Source: 4484-232 sp964486555
GTDB lineage: Bacteria; Thermotogota; Thermotogae; Thermotogales; Thermotogaceae
Reading direction: 5' to 3'
DNA: 13,446 nt
Assembly (NCBI GenBank): GCA_964486555.1
Contig: CAZANP010000047.1
Span: 1 to 13,446, forward strand
This document shows, in pieces, positions 5,942 through 13,144 of this stretch (positions within the stretch are counted from its first letter, which is position 1; every line of letters begins with the position of its first letter). Both the position numbers and the translations under genes were made by a program. The notes beneath the pieces are model-generated. The model saw nothing but the letters and a program-made list of their open reading frames with translations, searched no databases and was not told where the DNA came from.

Positions 5942-7162
5942 TCATCCCATCATATGAACAACAAAACCACTTCTCAGCTTTGGTTCAAACCAGGTGGATT
6001 TGGGTGGCATTATCTTTCCTTCATCAGCTATTTTCATGAGATCTTCCACACTCGTTGGATACATGGAGAAAGCGAAGTCCCATCCCTCTTCGTCAACCAA
6101 CTTCTCAAGGATACACAATCCCTTTATACCTCCAACGAAATCGATTCTTTCATCTGTTCTTGGATCTTCTATTCCAAATATAGGAGAAAGAACCTTTTTT
6201 TGCAATATTTCAACGTCCAGAGACGATAAGGTGTCCTCGGACACATTCAAAGGTTTCATGATGTACCATTCACCTGATCCCACATACAAACCAATTTCAT
6301 GTTTTTTCTTTGGCCTGTAAGGACGCTCGTACACTCTTTCTATTTCGAAATCTTTTTCAAGTTTTCTCAAAAGCTCTTTTTTCCCAATAGAATGCTTCAC
6401 AACCCTGTTGTAATCCATTATTCTGAGTTCATCGTGTGGAAAGACTATTCCCAAGAAGTAATTTCTCTCATCATCGTCTACTTCCCCTTTTAACATGTCC
6501 CTGGCTCTGACCGCTGCCGCTGCTCTATGGTGACCATCCGCTATGTAAAAAGCCTGGACCCTTTCGAAAGCTTTTTCTATGCTCTCCACTTGCTTTTCAT
6601 CATCGATAACGTAGAATTCGTGAACGATTCCCATATCATCTATCAGTACGTTCTCCGGATCTTTCGTTTCTATCGCTCTTTGAAAAGATTCGTTGACCTC
6701 GGGATTTGATCGATACATGAGAAAAACAGGTCCTGTATGGGCTTTCGTGTAGTAAACGTGCTTTGTCCTTTCCTCTTCTTTCTTCTTTCTCGTAAGTTCG
6801 TGTTTCTTTATCTTACCTTCCAGATACTCGTCAACGGAGAACAAAGCCACCAGACCCGTTTGAACGTGCTTTCCCATGATCTGTCTGTAAACGTAGAAGG
6901 ATTCTTTGTCGTCCTGAGCAAGGATACCATCTCTCACGAATTTTTCAAGATTTTCCCTCGCTTTTTTCATAACATCGTCTGAAGATGGATCGATATCCTC
7001 TGTGAATTCCGCCTCCGGTTTTGTGACTTTGTAGAACGAAATGGGGTTTTTTTGAATTTCCTTCCTTGCCTCTTCCTTGCTCACGACATCGTAAGGTTTT
7101 ACGATGAACCTCTCGGCAACATCCTTTCTAGGTCTGAATCCTTTGAAAGGTTTCACCACCAT
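5942..7162 (-). CDS. DUF1015 family protein
   Basis: The product is 406 residues, full length for the family. Recognisable blocks are the N-terminal KPFKGFRP and YDVVS, the central HTGPVFLMY at 142-150, the signature FYIADGHHRAAAA at 205-217 and FPHDELRIMDYNRVV at 241-255. A highly charged stretch lies at about 117-134. The DGHHR box resembles the active-site box of ParB-like folds, including the free serine kinases SerK and SbnI, so a small-molecule kinase or nucleotide-using enzyme is possible. This is inference from a motif. No membrane segments are seen. ATG 7162 has GGGGAGGG upstream and overlaps the ybeY stop by ten bases. Family assignment is firm, function is not established. Confidence 0.9.
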   Translation of the reverse strand: MVVKPFKGFRPRKDVAERFIVKPYDVVSKEEARKEIQKNPISFYKVTKPEAEFTEDIDPSSDDVMKKARENLEKFVRDGILAQDDKESFYVYRQIMGKHVQTGLVALFSVDEYLEGKIKKHELTRKKKEEERTKHVYYTKAHTGPVFLMYRSNPEVNESFQRAIETKDPENVLIDDMGIVHEFYVIDDEKQVESIEKAFERVQAFYIADGHHRAAAAVRARDMLKGEVDDDERNYFLGIVFPHDELRIMDYNRVVKHSIGKKELLRKLEKDFEIERVYERPYRPKKKHEIGLYVGSGEWYIMKPLNVSEDTLSSLDVEILQKKVLSPIFGIEDPRTDERIDFVGGIKGLCILEKLVDEEGWDFAFSMYPTSVEDLMKIADEGKIMPPKSTWFEPKLRSGFVVHMMG

Positions 7163-7578
7163 TTCTTACCCTCCCCTTTGATCCTTTCTACGTATTCTCT
7201 CTGTTTTTTGAACATCTCATCAGCTTTTCTGTTTTCACGCTCATGATCGTACCCTGCAAGGTGAAGGATACCGTGTACCATAACAGTTAGCAACTCATCT
7301 TCATAAGCTACGGAAAATCTTTCAGCGTTCTTTCTAACAACTTCAGGGCAGATTATCACCTCTCCGTATACATCCTCGTCATGGTATGGGAAGGTTAACA
7401 CGTCGGTGGGTTCTTCTATTCCCATGAATTCTTTGTTAAGAGATTTCATTTCATCTATCGTTACGAAGACGATGTTCACATTCACATCGCCGATCTCTTC
7501 CTTCAACACCAGGTATATCGATTCCCTCAGCTCATCTTCAACTATCTTTTCACCCGATCTGTTAATTACCCTTATCAT
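7153..7578 (-). CDS. ybeY: endoribonuclease YbeY
   Basis: The product is 141 residues, normal for YbeY. The zinc-binding motif HGILHLAGYDH gives ligands H102, H106 and H112. TDVLTFP at 58-64 and GEVIICPEV at 72-80 are the other conserved blocks. YbeY is a cytoplasmic metal-dependent RNase required for 16S rRNA 3'-end maturation and ribosome quality control in bacteria studied. ATG 7578 overlaps the end of the upstream HD phosphodiesterase gene by 17 bases, and its own stop overlaps DUF1015 by ten. The order phoH, pgpH-type gene, ybeY is widely conserved, which confirms the call. Confidence 0.96.
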   Translation of the reverse strand: MIRVINRSGEKIVEDELRESIYLVLKEEIGDVNVNIVFVTIDEMKSLNKEFMGIEEPTDVLTFPYHDEDVYGEVIICPEVVRKNAERFSVAYEDELLTVMVHGILHLAGYDHERENRKADEMFKKQREYVERIKGEGKKWW

Positions 7579-8968
7579 TCACTCTCACCATCTTTTTCTT
7601 CTCCTCTTCTGGATACGCTATCCTGGAAGCGAACATGTTCATGAGGACCTTATGGAATTCTTCGATTATCATCTCGAGATCTTTCAAACTGAGACCGGAT
7701 TCATCGAGTTGCCTTTCAAAGAATATATCCGATACGATTTTCTCGATTATCGTTTTCACACGTTGAGGCTTCGTATCCGTTAATGTTCTCACAGCCGCTT
7801 CAACAGAGTCAGCGAGCATTATTATCCCAGCCTCTTTGAACTGAGGCTTGGGACCTTGATATTTGTAATCCCCTTCATTTATCTTTCCTTCACCCTCTAT
7901 CGTTTCTTTCGCTTTGTGGAAGAAGAACATCTGGGTTCTCGTCCCGTGGTGCTGGGGTATGACGTCTTCAACAAGAAGCGGCAACCTGTGTTTTCTTGCA
8001 AGTTCCACTCCATATTTCACATGATCTATCAAAACCAAATGACTCAGACTCGGGCTCAATTCGTTGTGAGGGTTCTTGTCGAAATCGTTTTTCAGGTTCT
8101 CCACGAAGAAATTAGGTCTCTTTATTTTACCGATATCGTGATAATACGATGCGACCCTTGCCAGAACGGGATTTGCTCCAATTCTTTCGGCAGCAGCTTC
8201 TGCAAGATTCGCAACCATCACACTGTGATAATACGTACCCGGAGCCTGCATGGCAAGGAGTTTCAGCAACGGATGGTTCAGGTTTCCAAGCTCCGTTAAA
8301 CCAATGTTCGAGTATATTCTGCTCACGAATTCAACGTATGGTAGAAGTCCGAAGACGACGATCGTTGAGATCAGGGGGTTCATAAAAGCGACGATGACAT
8401 CTTTCAGAACGATGCCAGTGTCCCTGAACATCGAGAGAACCACGGTCACTAGAAAAGACGCAGCGGATGTTATGACTGAAGATTTGACGAGATCCAACCT
8501 TCTGTAAATCTCTTTCGTGGTCATGGCTGTGAAGAACACCACACTGAAGTAGTAAAGAAGAATTCTCAGATCGAATCCTTCCCTGAATGAAGCCAGTATA
8601 GAGAATATGAAACCCGATGTCAACGCTATCTCGTGATTCATCAGAAGTGAAATCAGAGCTACAGGTATGAATAAGGGTACATAAAGTACACCGAATCGTG
8701 GTTGTATGGTTCCTATGAGAAGAGATCCAAATCCCATTAAAGCGTAAAGGGTGTATCTATAAGAAGCATGGAGTGAAAACTTTCTGAAATGCTTTATGGA
8801 TAATTCCACGAGCCCGAACCATGAAAGGGAGGCTAGAATGTAGAGAGTTATGAACCTTAGAGGGAATCTGACAAGCCTTGGATCTGAAAATACCAATAAC
8901 AATATGAGAAAAGCGAAAACGTTTCCATACTCCTCAATTAAATTTTTCAGGTATTCCTTGATCTTCAT
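7562..8968 (-). CDS. 7TM-HD cyclic dinucleotide phosphodiesterase, PgpH type, lacking the extracellular domain
   Basis: The product is 468 residues. About seven or eight membrane segments fill residues 15-215, followed by a cytoplasmic HD domain. The hallmark linker LNHPLLKLLAMQAPGTYYHS is at 230-249. Metal-binding positions include H248, H277-D278 (YYHDIGK), H310, H316, H340-H341 (HHGT) and D387 (ADSVEAA). PgpH proteins in Listeria and Bacillus hydrolyse c-di-AMP to pApA and are about 700 or more residues, because an extracellular 7TMR-HDED domain precedes the membrane region. That domain is absent here. ATG 8968 forms an ATGA overlap with the phoH stop. The frame continues upstream to 9097, but that is inside phoH and the extra residues are not membrane-like. 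c-di-AMP is the likeliest substrate; specificity is not proven. Confidence 0.93.
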   Translation of the reverse strand: MKIKEYLKNLIEEYGNVFAFLILLLVFSDPRLVRFPLRFITLYILASLSWFGLVELSIKHFRKFSLHASYRYTLYALMGFGSLLIGTIQPRFGVLYVPLFIPVALISLLMNHEIALTSGFIFSILASFREGFDLRILLYYFSVVFFTAMTTKEIYRRLDLVKSSVITSAASFLVTVVLSMFRDTGIVLKDVIVAFMNPLISTIVVFGLLPYVEFVSRIYSNIGLTELGNLNHPLLKLLAMQAPGTYYHSVMVANLAEAAAERIGANPVLARVASYYHDIGKIKRPNFFVENLKNDFDKNPHNELSPSLSHLVLIDHVKYGVELARKHRLPLLVEDVIPQHHGTRTQMFFFHKAKETIEGEGKINEGDYKYQGPKPQFKEAGIIMLADSVEAAVRTLTDTKPQRVKTIIEKIVSDIFFERQLDESGLSLKDLEMIIEEFHKVLMNMFASRIAYPEEEKKKMVRVNDKGN

Positions 8969-9924
8969 TTTGATTTCTTCCCTTCGTATTCTTCGTAAGC
9001 TTTTATTATCTTCTTGACCAGAGGATGTCTGACAACATCCGTTTCGTTCAAATAGACGAAGGCTATACCTTCGATTCCCTTTAAAATCTTCTGGCACTCT
9101 ATGAGCCCGGATTTCTCCTCATCTATGTCCACCTGGGTTATATCACCTGTTACTATGACTTTAGAGTTGAAACCGATTCTTGTGAGAAACATCTTCATCT
9201 GCTGATAGGTTGTGTTCTGCGCTTCATCAAGGATTATGAAAGAATTGTTCAACGTTCTTCCCCTCATGTAAGCGAGCGGTGCTATTTCTATGATACCTTT
9301 TTCTCTATAGGAGTAGAACTTTTCAGGAGGAATCATATCGAGGATGGCATCGTAAAGAGGCCTGAGATATGGATCCACTTTTTCTATGAGATCTCCTGGA
9401 AGGAATCCCAATTTCTCTCCTGCTTCAACGGCTGGCCTTGTCAGTATTATTCTGTTGACGACCCCTGTTTTTAGATGGTCAAGCGCCATGGCAACAGCTA
9501 AATATGTTTTCCCCGTACCTGCAGGTCCGATGACGAACACTATATCGTTTTTCCTCACCGCTTCCATGTATATCTTCTGCCCCAGAGTTTTTGGCTTCAC
9601 TCTCGATCCAAGGATAGCACCTCTTTTGAATTCATCGTACATCTCCTTAACGCCGTTCCCGTTTTTTTTATACTGATCGACAAGATATTCAAATTCCATC
9701 CAATCCAGAAGGTGACCATCCCTTACAATAGATATAACCTCGTTGAGAACACCTTCTGCAGCATCCACGTTCTTTTCATTCTCCCCCTTTATCCATATCT
9801 CATCATCGACAACGCTTATCTCAACACCGAATGTTTTCCTTATGTACCGTGCTCTTCTATCGTATTGCCCAAAAACCTCCACAATTTCCACATCTCTAGG
9901 AATTCCTATTCTTCTCACTGCCAC
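8965..9924 (-). CDS. phoH: PhoH family ATPase
   Basis: The product is 319 residues, typical of PhoH (PhoH1/YbeZ group). An N-terminal KH-like segment (about 1-65) precedes a P-loop domain with Walker A GPAGTGKT at 133-140, LTRP at 161-164, Walker B IILDEAQN at 230-237 and TGDITQVD at 259-266. The family is related to superfamily 1 helicases, binds ATP, and is linked to RNA processing with YbeY; the precise reaction is still uncertain. The start is GTG 9924, preceded by GGAGGGAGGTGAT. A nearby ATG at 9928 opens a frame that stops within 11 codons. It heads a six-gene operon, and a perfect TATAAT box lies 36-41 bases upstream of the start. Confidence 0.95.
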   Translation of the reverse strand: MAVRRIGIPRDVEIVEVFGQYDRRARYIRKTFGVEISVVDDEIWIKGENEKNVDAAEGVLNEVISIVRDGHLLDWMEFEYLVDQYKKNGNGVKEMYDEFKRGAILGSRVKPKTLGQKIYMEAVRKNDIVFVIGPAGTGKTYLAVAMALDHLKTGVVNRIILTRPAVEAGEKLGFLPGDLIEKVDPYLRPLYDAILDMIPPEKFYSYREKGIIEIAPLAYMRGRTLNNSFIILDEAQNTTYQQMKMFLTRIGFNSKVIVTGDITQVDIDEEKSGLIECQKILKGIEGIAFVYLNETDVVRHPLVKKIIKAYEEYEGKKSK

Positions 9925-9996
9925 TCATCGATCACCTCCCTCCAAACAGGATCAATCATATTATACACACTTTTGAACAGGTCGTTTTTTCGCTTC
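9925..9996 (-). promoter_or_regulatory. promoter region of the phoH operon
   Basis: The 72 bases between the exporter and phoH contain a perfect TATAAT on the minus strand (9965-9960). The -35 region is poor and instead carries an A-rich run (GAAAAAAC), which may act as an UP-like element. CCTGTT occurs twice in the same orientation, at 9981-9976 and 9950-9945, flanking the -10 box and 31 bases apart. Transcription would start near 9953, leaving a leader of about 29 bases before GTG 9924. No terminator is visible after the exporter, so read-through into phoH is also likely. Confidence 0.5.
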
Positions 9997-11052
9997 TCAA
10001 CTTTCAGGTTTCAGGGATATTTCACTGGCTACCCAGAGGAGTATGGAACCTGTTATCAGGAACACCGTGTTTATCAACCAGAAATTCAGAGCAGACATAC
10101 TTTGAAGTCCCAGAGTGTACCTCACAGCATCTGCAACGTATCTGGCTGGCATGAAGAAAGAAAGTATTCTGAGCTTTGGTGGAAGGAAGGTTATGGGAAA
10201 GTAAACCCCAGAGAAAAACAGCATAATTGTCAGTATTATGGAAGCGACGTTGTTGGCAGCTGTGGGTGACTTGAAGGAAAGGGAAAGGATTATACCGAGA
10301 GCCATCATTCCAAGTGTCGACGATATGATAGTTACAATGAACAGAAAAAGGTTCATGGAGTATTTCCCGTGGAATATGAAGATACTCACACCTATCATTA
10401 TGAAGGCGGCCAGAAGGCTCAGTATGAATTTCGAAAAGCTGAGGCCCAGAACGAAGGATATTTTCCTAACAGGCGATACTTTGAACCTTCTGAGGACACC
10501 GAGTTCCCTGTAATGGGAGAAAAGAGTTATAACGCCGAACATTCCTGAAGATAGTATGGAAATTGCGATAACACCTGCAAGTAGATAGTCAAAAGGCCTT
10601 ATATCCATACCTCCAGCATGAATCTTTCGCTCCCTTACCACAACTATATCTTTCACACCGTTTAGTTTCTTTTCAAGGAGTATTTTCAGACTCATCTCAA
10701 ATGAATTCAGATATCCCATGTTGCTCATATCCCTCGGTTTTTTCAGGATCCTAACACTCTCTCCTGATATCCAAACCAAGGCATCGAGGTCTTTCCTATT
10801 TTCATCCATATCGCTTTCGCTTTCATAGAAAATCAGATTCCAGGGTCCTTTCAGAGTTTTCAAAGATTCTCTTATGTTCTCGCTGCACACAACTCCTACA
10901 TCGATTTGAACGTCTCCAACACTGCCACCTGAGAAGACCGATCCAAAGATAATCAGGAATATCATGGGAAATATCAATGTGAAGAACATGGTCCCCTTGT
11001 TCCTGATCGATTCTTTAAACATGCACTTTGCAAGAGACACGAAATCACTCAA
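9997..11052 (-). CDS. ABC-2 type transporter permease (second subunit)
   Basis: The product is 351 residues. One membrane helix at about 22-41 is followed by an extracytoplasmic region to about 155 and then roughly five helices (about 157-178, 200-226, 234-258, 267-289 and 325-343). The cytoplasmic coupling sequence YRELGVLRRFKVSPV at 181-195 is typical of ABC-2 permeases, where it contacts the ATPase. The family exports drugs, lipids or polysaccharide-like substrates; none can be assigned here. The start is TTG 11052, overlapping the stop of the other permease by eight bases, with GGGTGATGG upstream. A GTG four codons downstream is an alternative. It closes the exporter operon. Confidence 0.9.
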   Translation of the reverse strand: MSDFVSLAKCMFKESIRNKGTMFFTLIFPMIFLIIFGSVFSGGSVGDVQIDVGVVCSENIRESLKTLKGPWNLIFYESESDMDENRKDLDALVWISGESVRILKKPRDMSNMGYLNSFEMSLKILLEKKLNGVKDIVVVRERKIHAGGMDIRPFDYLLAGVIAISILSSGMFGVITLFSHYRELGVLRRFKVSPVRKISFVLGLSFSKFILSLLAAFIMIGVSIFIFHGKYSMNLFLFIVTIISSTLGMMALGIILSLSFKSPTAANNVASIILTIMLFFSGVYFPITFLPPKLRILSFFMPARYVADAVRYTLGLQSMSALNFWLINTVFLITGSILLWVASEISLKPES

Positions 11053-12184
11053 CTTCCATCACCCTCTTGAAATTCAATGTGACGATAAGTATTGAGAGTA
11101 CCAACCAGGCAAACGGTACCAAAAGGTGATTCGAAAGATAAGAGTTATAACCCATTGTCCCCCTCAATTTATCCAGTATGTAAGTGGCTGGATTTATGTA
11201 CACGAACCACCTTATACCCCACGACATGTTCAGAACGTTGAAATAGAAGTTTCCGAGGAACATCATGGCTTGAAAGAGGGAATTGGATATTATGGATATT
11301 GTGGATGTCCTCTTGACAAGAGATACTATCATAAGGCCTATCATGGAGTAGATAAGCATTCCAAGAATGATCTGCAAGATGAATTGAGAGCTGAGGATCA
11401 CTTTCGGTACTCTGTAAAGCAACATACCCATGCTGAAGAGGAGCGTGAGAGATATCAGAAGAGCTAGAAAGTTGTTCAATATGACCGATAATATGAACTC
11501 TCCTGATCCGAATGGGGAAACAAGGAGTCTTCTGGTGGATTTCCTCTCTCTTTTTTCCGCAATAGAGTAAGGTATAGAAAAGAAGCCTATACTCATTATG
11601 GTCATCATGACTATTGCGGGAAAGTAATAGTGGGCCATGTTGAACTTTTTTGTCTTTTCCTCTAATGAACTTTCTACTTTCACATCCTTGAAGTTACCGA
11701 AGCTTCTCCAGATTTCGACTTCCATGGTTTTCAGTATACTCTTGACGACATCCTTCGCCATGGAGGATTCCGTTCTCTCTGGGACGTAATAGATATCGAT
11801 GGGTACTGTCAATTTCATCTTCGTCTTTGCAAGTAATATGGCTTTTGTGAAGGAAGAATCGAAGTTTTTATCAACGAATATAACAACATCCAGCTTCGAT
11901 TCTTTGAGTTGTTTCAATGCCTCATCCACCTTTCTGTACTCTCTAATATCAAAGACTTTCTCTCCCTTCAAATGACTAACCATTTTTTCGAAGGCTGTGG
12001 ATTTTTCCTCATAAACGACCCCTATCCTGAAAGTGACATTTTCTCCCTCTGCGATTCCACCAAAGATGGAAGTTAGTATCAGGTAAAGGATCAGAGGGAA
12101 GAAGAATATCCAGAAACTTCCAGAGAAATCCCTGATGTAATCGTTTAAAAACAGATATAGAGAGAACCTCAGAATTTTCTTCAC
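11045..12184 (-). CDS. ABC-2 type transporter permease (first subunit)
   Basis: The product is 379 residues with the usual ABC-2 exporter plan: one helix at about 22-43, a large extracytoplasmic domain (about 44-184), then five helices to the C-terminus (about 186-207, 228-255, 266-290, 297-320 and 352-370). The coupling sequence AEKRERKSTRRLLVSPFG at 209-226 follows the second helix. It shares plan but only limited sequence with its partner, so the two probably form a heterodimer with the upstream ATPase. The start is GTG 12184, with GAGGAGGAAAG just upstream. It begins 13 bases after the ATPase stop and overlaps the next permease by eight bases. Confidence 0.92.
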   Translation of the reverse strand: MKKILRFSLYLFLNDYIRDFSGSFWIFFFPLILYLILTSIFGGIAEGENVTFRIGVVYEEKSTAFEKMVSHLKGEKVFDIREYRKVDEALKQLKESKLDVVIFVDKNFDSSFTKAILLAKTKMKLTVPIDIYYVPERTESSMAKDVVKSILKTMEVEIWRSFGNFKDVKVESSLEEKTKKFNMAHYYFPAIVMMTIMSIGFFSIPYSIAEKRERKSTRRLLVSPFGSGEFILSVILNNFLALLISLTLLFSMGMLLYRVPKVILSSQFILQIILGMLIYSMIGLMIVSLVKRTSTISIISNSLFQAMMFLGNFYFNVLNMSWGIRWFVYINPATYILDKLRGTMGYNSYLSNHLLVPFAWLVLSILIVTLNFKRVMEVE

Positions 12185-12197
12185 AATACTTTCCTCC

Positions 12198-13073
12198 TCA
12201 ATCTCTGAGAGAATGACCTGTCAGTTTTAGAAACACATCTTCGAGGTTCGGTTTTCTTATCATGACGTTCGATACTTTTCCAGACTTCAGAATTTCGGGT
12301 AATACCCTTTCTGGATCGTTCACTATCAATCTGTACTTGTTGGCGTCCAGTTTCTCCGCTCCTTCTACCACGAAATCTTCGATTGTTTCCATCTCGATGA
12401 CCGTTTTGAGGCCAGATCTTCTTATTATCTCTTCTGGTCTTCCCATCTCAACGATCTTGCCATGGTCGATTATGCACACAACATCTGCCAAGTATTCTGC
12501 TTCCTCCATGTAATGTGTTGTTAAAAATATCGTCTTTCCCTTATCTTTCAGGTCCTTTATTATCCCCCAAACCATTCTTCTTGCCTGAGGATCGAGACCC
12601 GTCGTCGGCTCATCCAAGAAGATGAGCTCTGGATCGTTTATCAAAGCAACACCAAGAGCCAGTCTTTGAAGCTGTCCTCCAGAGAGGTTCTTCACAAGAC
12701 TCTTCTCTTTATCTACAAGATGTACTATCTCCGATATCTCTCTGACCTTGTATCCCCTTCCATATAGTTCTCTGAACAGAGAAAGTGTCTCCCCAACAGT
12801 GAGGTAGTTGAAGAAAGCACTCTTTTGAAGTTGGACTCCTATCCTTTTCTTCATCTCTTTGGGAATGTCATCGACGGTCTCCCCAAAGAGTTTCACTTCT
12901 CCTGAATCTCTCTTTCTCAATCCTTCCAATATCTCGACTGTCGTCGTCTTTCCAGCCCCGTTTGGCCCAAGAAGTGCGAATATGCTACCCTCTTCTATGT
13001 CGAAAGAGATACCATCAACTGCTTTAACATCTTTATAATACTTTTTCAGATTTTTAACTTCCACGATTTTCAC
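12198..13073 (-). CDS. ABC transporter ATP-binding protein (ABC-2 exporter)
   Basis: The product is 291 residues from GTG 13073. All nucleotide-binding motifs are present: Walker A GPNGAGKT at 36-43, the Q-loop glutamine near 81-83, signature LSGGQLQR at 130-137, Walker B IFLDEP at 151-156, D-loop GLD at 159-161 and switch histidine H187. The C-terminal PNLEDVFLKLTGHSL is typical of the DrrA/CcmA-like group that powers ABC-2 exporters. An in-frame ATG at 13112 exists, but GGAGGT lies six bases before the GTG and the intervening sequence contains the promoter -10 box, so the GTG is preferred. It is the first gene of the exporter operon. The substrate is unknown. Confidence 0.95.
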   Translation of the reverse strand: MKIVEVKNLKKYYKDVKAVDGISFDIEEGSIFALLGPNGAGKTTTVEILEGLRKRDSGEVKLFGETVDDIPKEMKKRIGVQLQKSAFFNYLTVGETLSLFRELYGRGYKVREISEIVHLVDKEKSLVKNLSGGQLQRLALGVALINDPELIFLDEPTTGLDPQARRMVWGIIKDLKDKGKTIFLTTHYMEEAEYLADVVCIIDHGKIVEMGRPEEIIRRSGLKTVIEMETIEDFVVEGAEKLDANKYRLIVNDPERVLPEILKSGKVSNVMIRKPNLEDVFLKLTGHSLRD

Positions 13074-13144
13074 ATTCTTACCTCCAAAGAGCAGTTTGTA
13101 ATTATTATACATTGAAATTTCAAATAGAAAAAGGAGGATTTTTT
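13074..13144. promoter_or_regulatory. divergent promoter region with palindromic operator candidate
   Basis: This 71-base gap separates the exporter from the HD gene. On the minus strand a perfect TATAAT lies at 13109-13104. On the plus strand TATTAT lies at 13103-13108, so the two -10 boxes overlap almost completely. Neither has a good -35 box. A perfect 12-bp palindrome, TTGAAATTTCAA, is at 13112-13123, just upstream of the minus-strand -10 box. Such a site could bind a dimeric repressor affecting both directions. No regulator gene is nearby in the window. The ribosome binding sites are GGAGGT for the exporter and AAGGAGGA (13131-13138) for the HD gene. Confidence 0.5.

Noticed and set aside
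7856..8299. 147-codon plus-strand frame inside the HD phosphodiesterase gene
   Set aside because: It is antisense to the conserved HD domain, Phe/Cys/His-rich, and not linked to any neighbour on that strand.
8969..9097. N-terminal extension of the HD phosphodiesterase frame into phoH
   Set aside because: The extra 43 residues are encoded by the phoH C-terminal region in another frame and have no membrane character; the ATGA overlap at 8968 is the natural start.
9712..10269. 185-codon plus-strand open frame across the phoH 5' end and the permease 3' end
   Set aside because: It lies antisense to two firm genes, spans the promoter region, is rich in Ser/Tyr/His/Cys as shadows usually are, and has no ribosome binding site.
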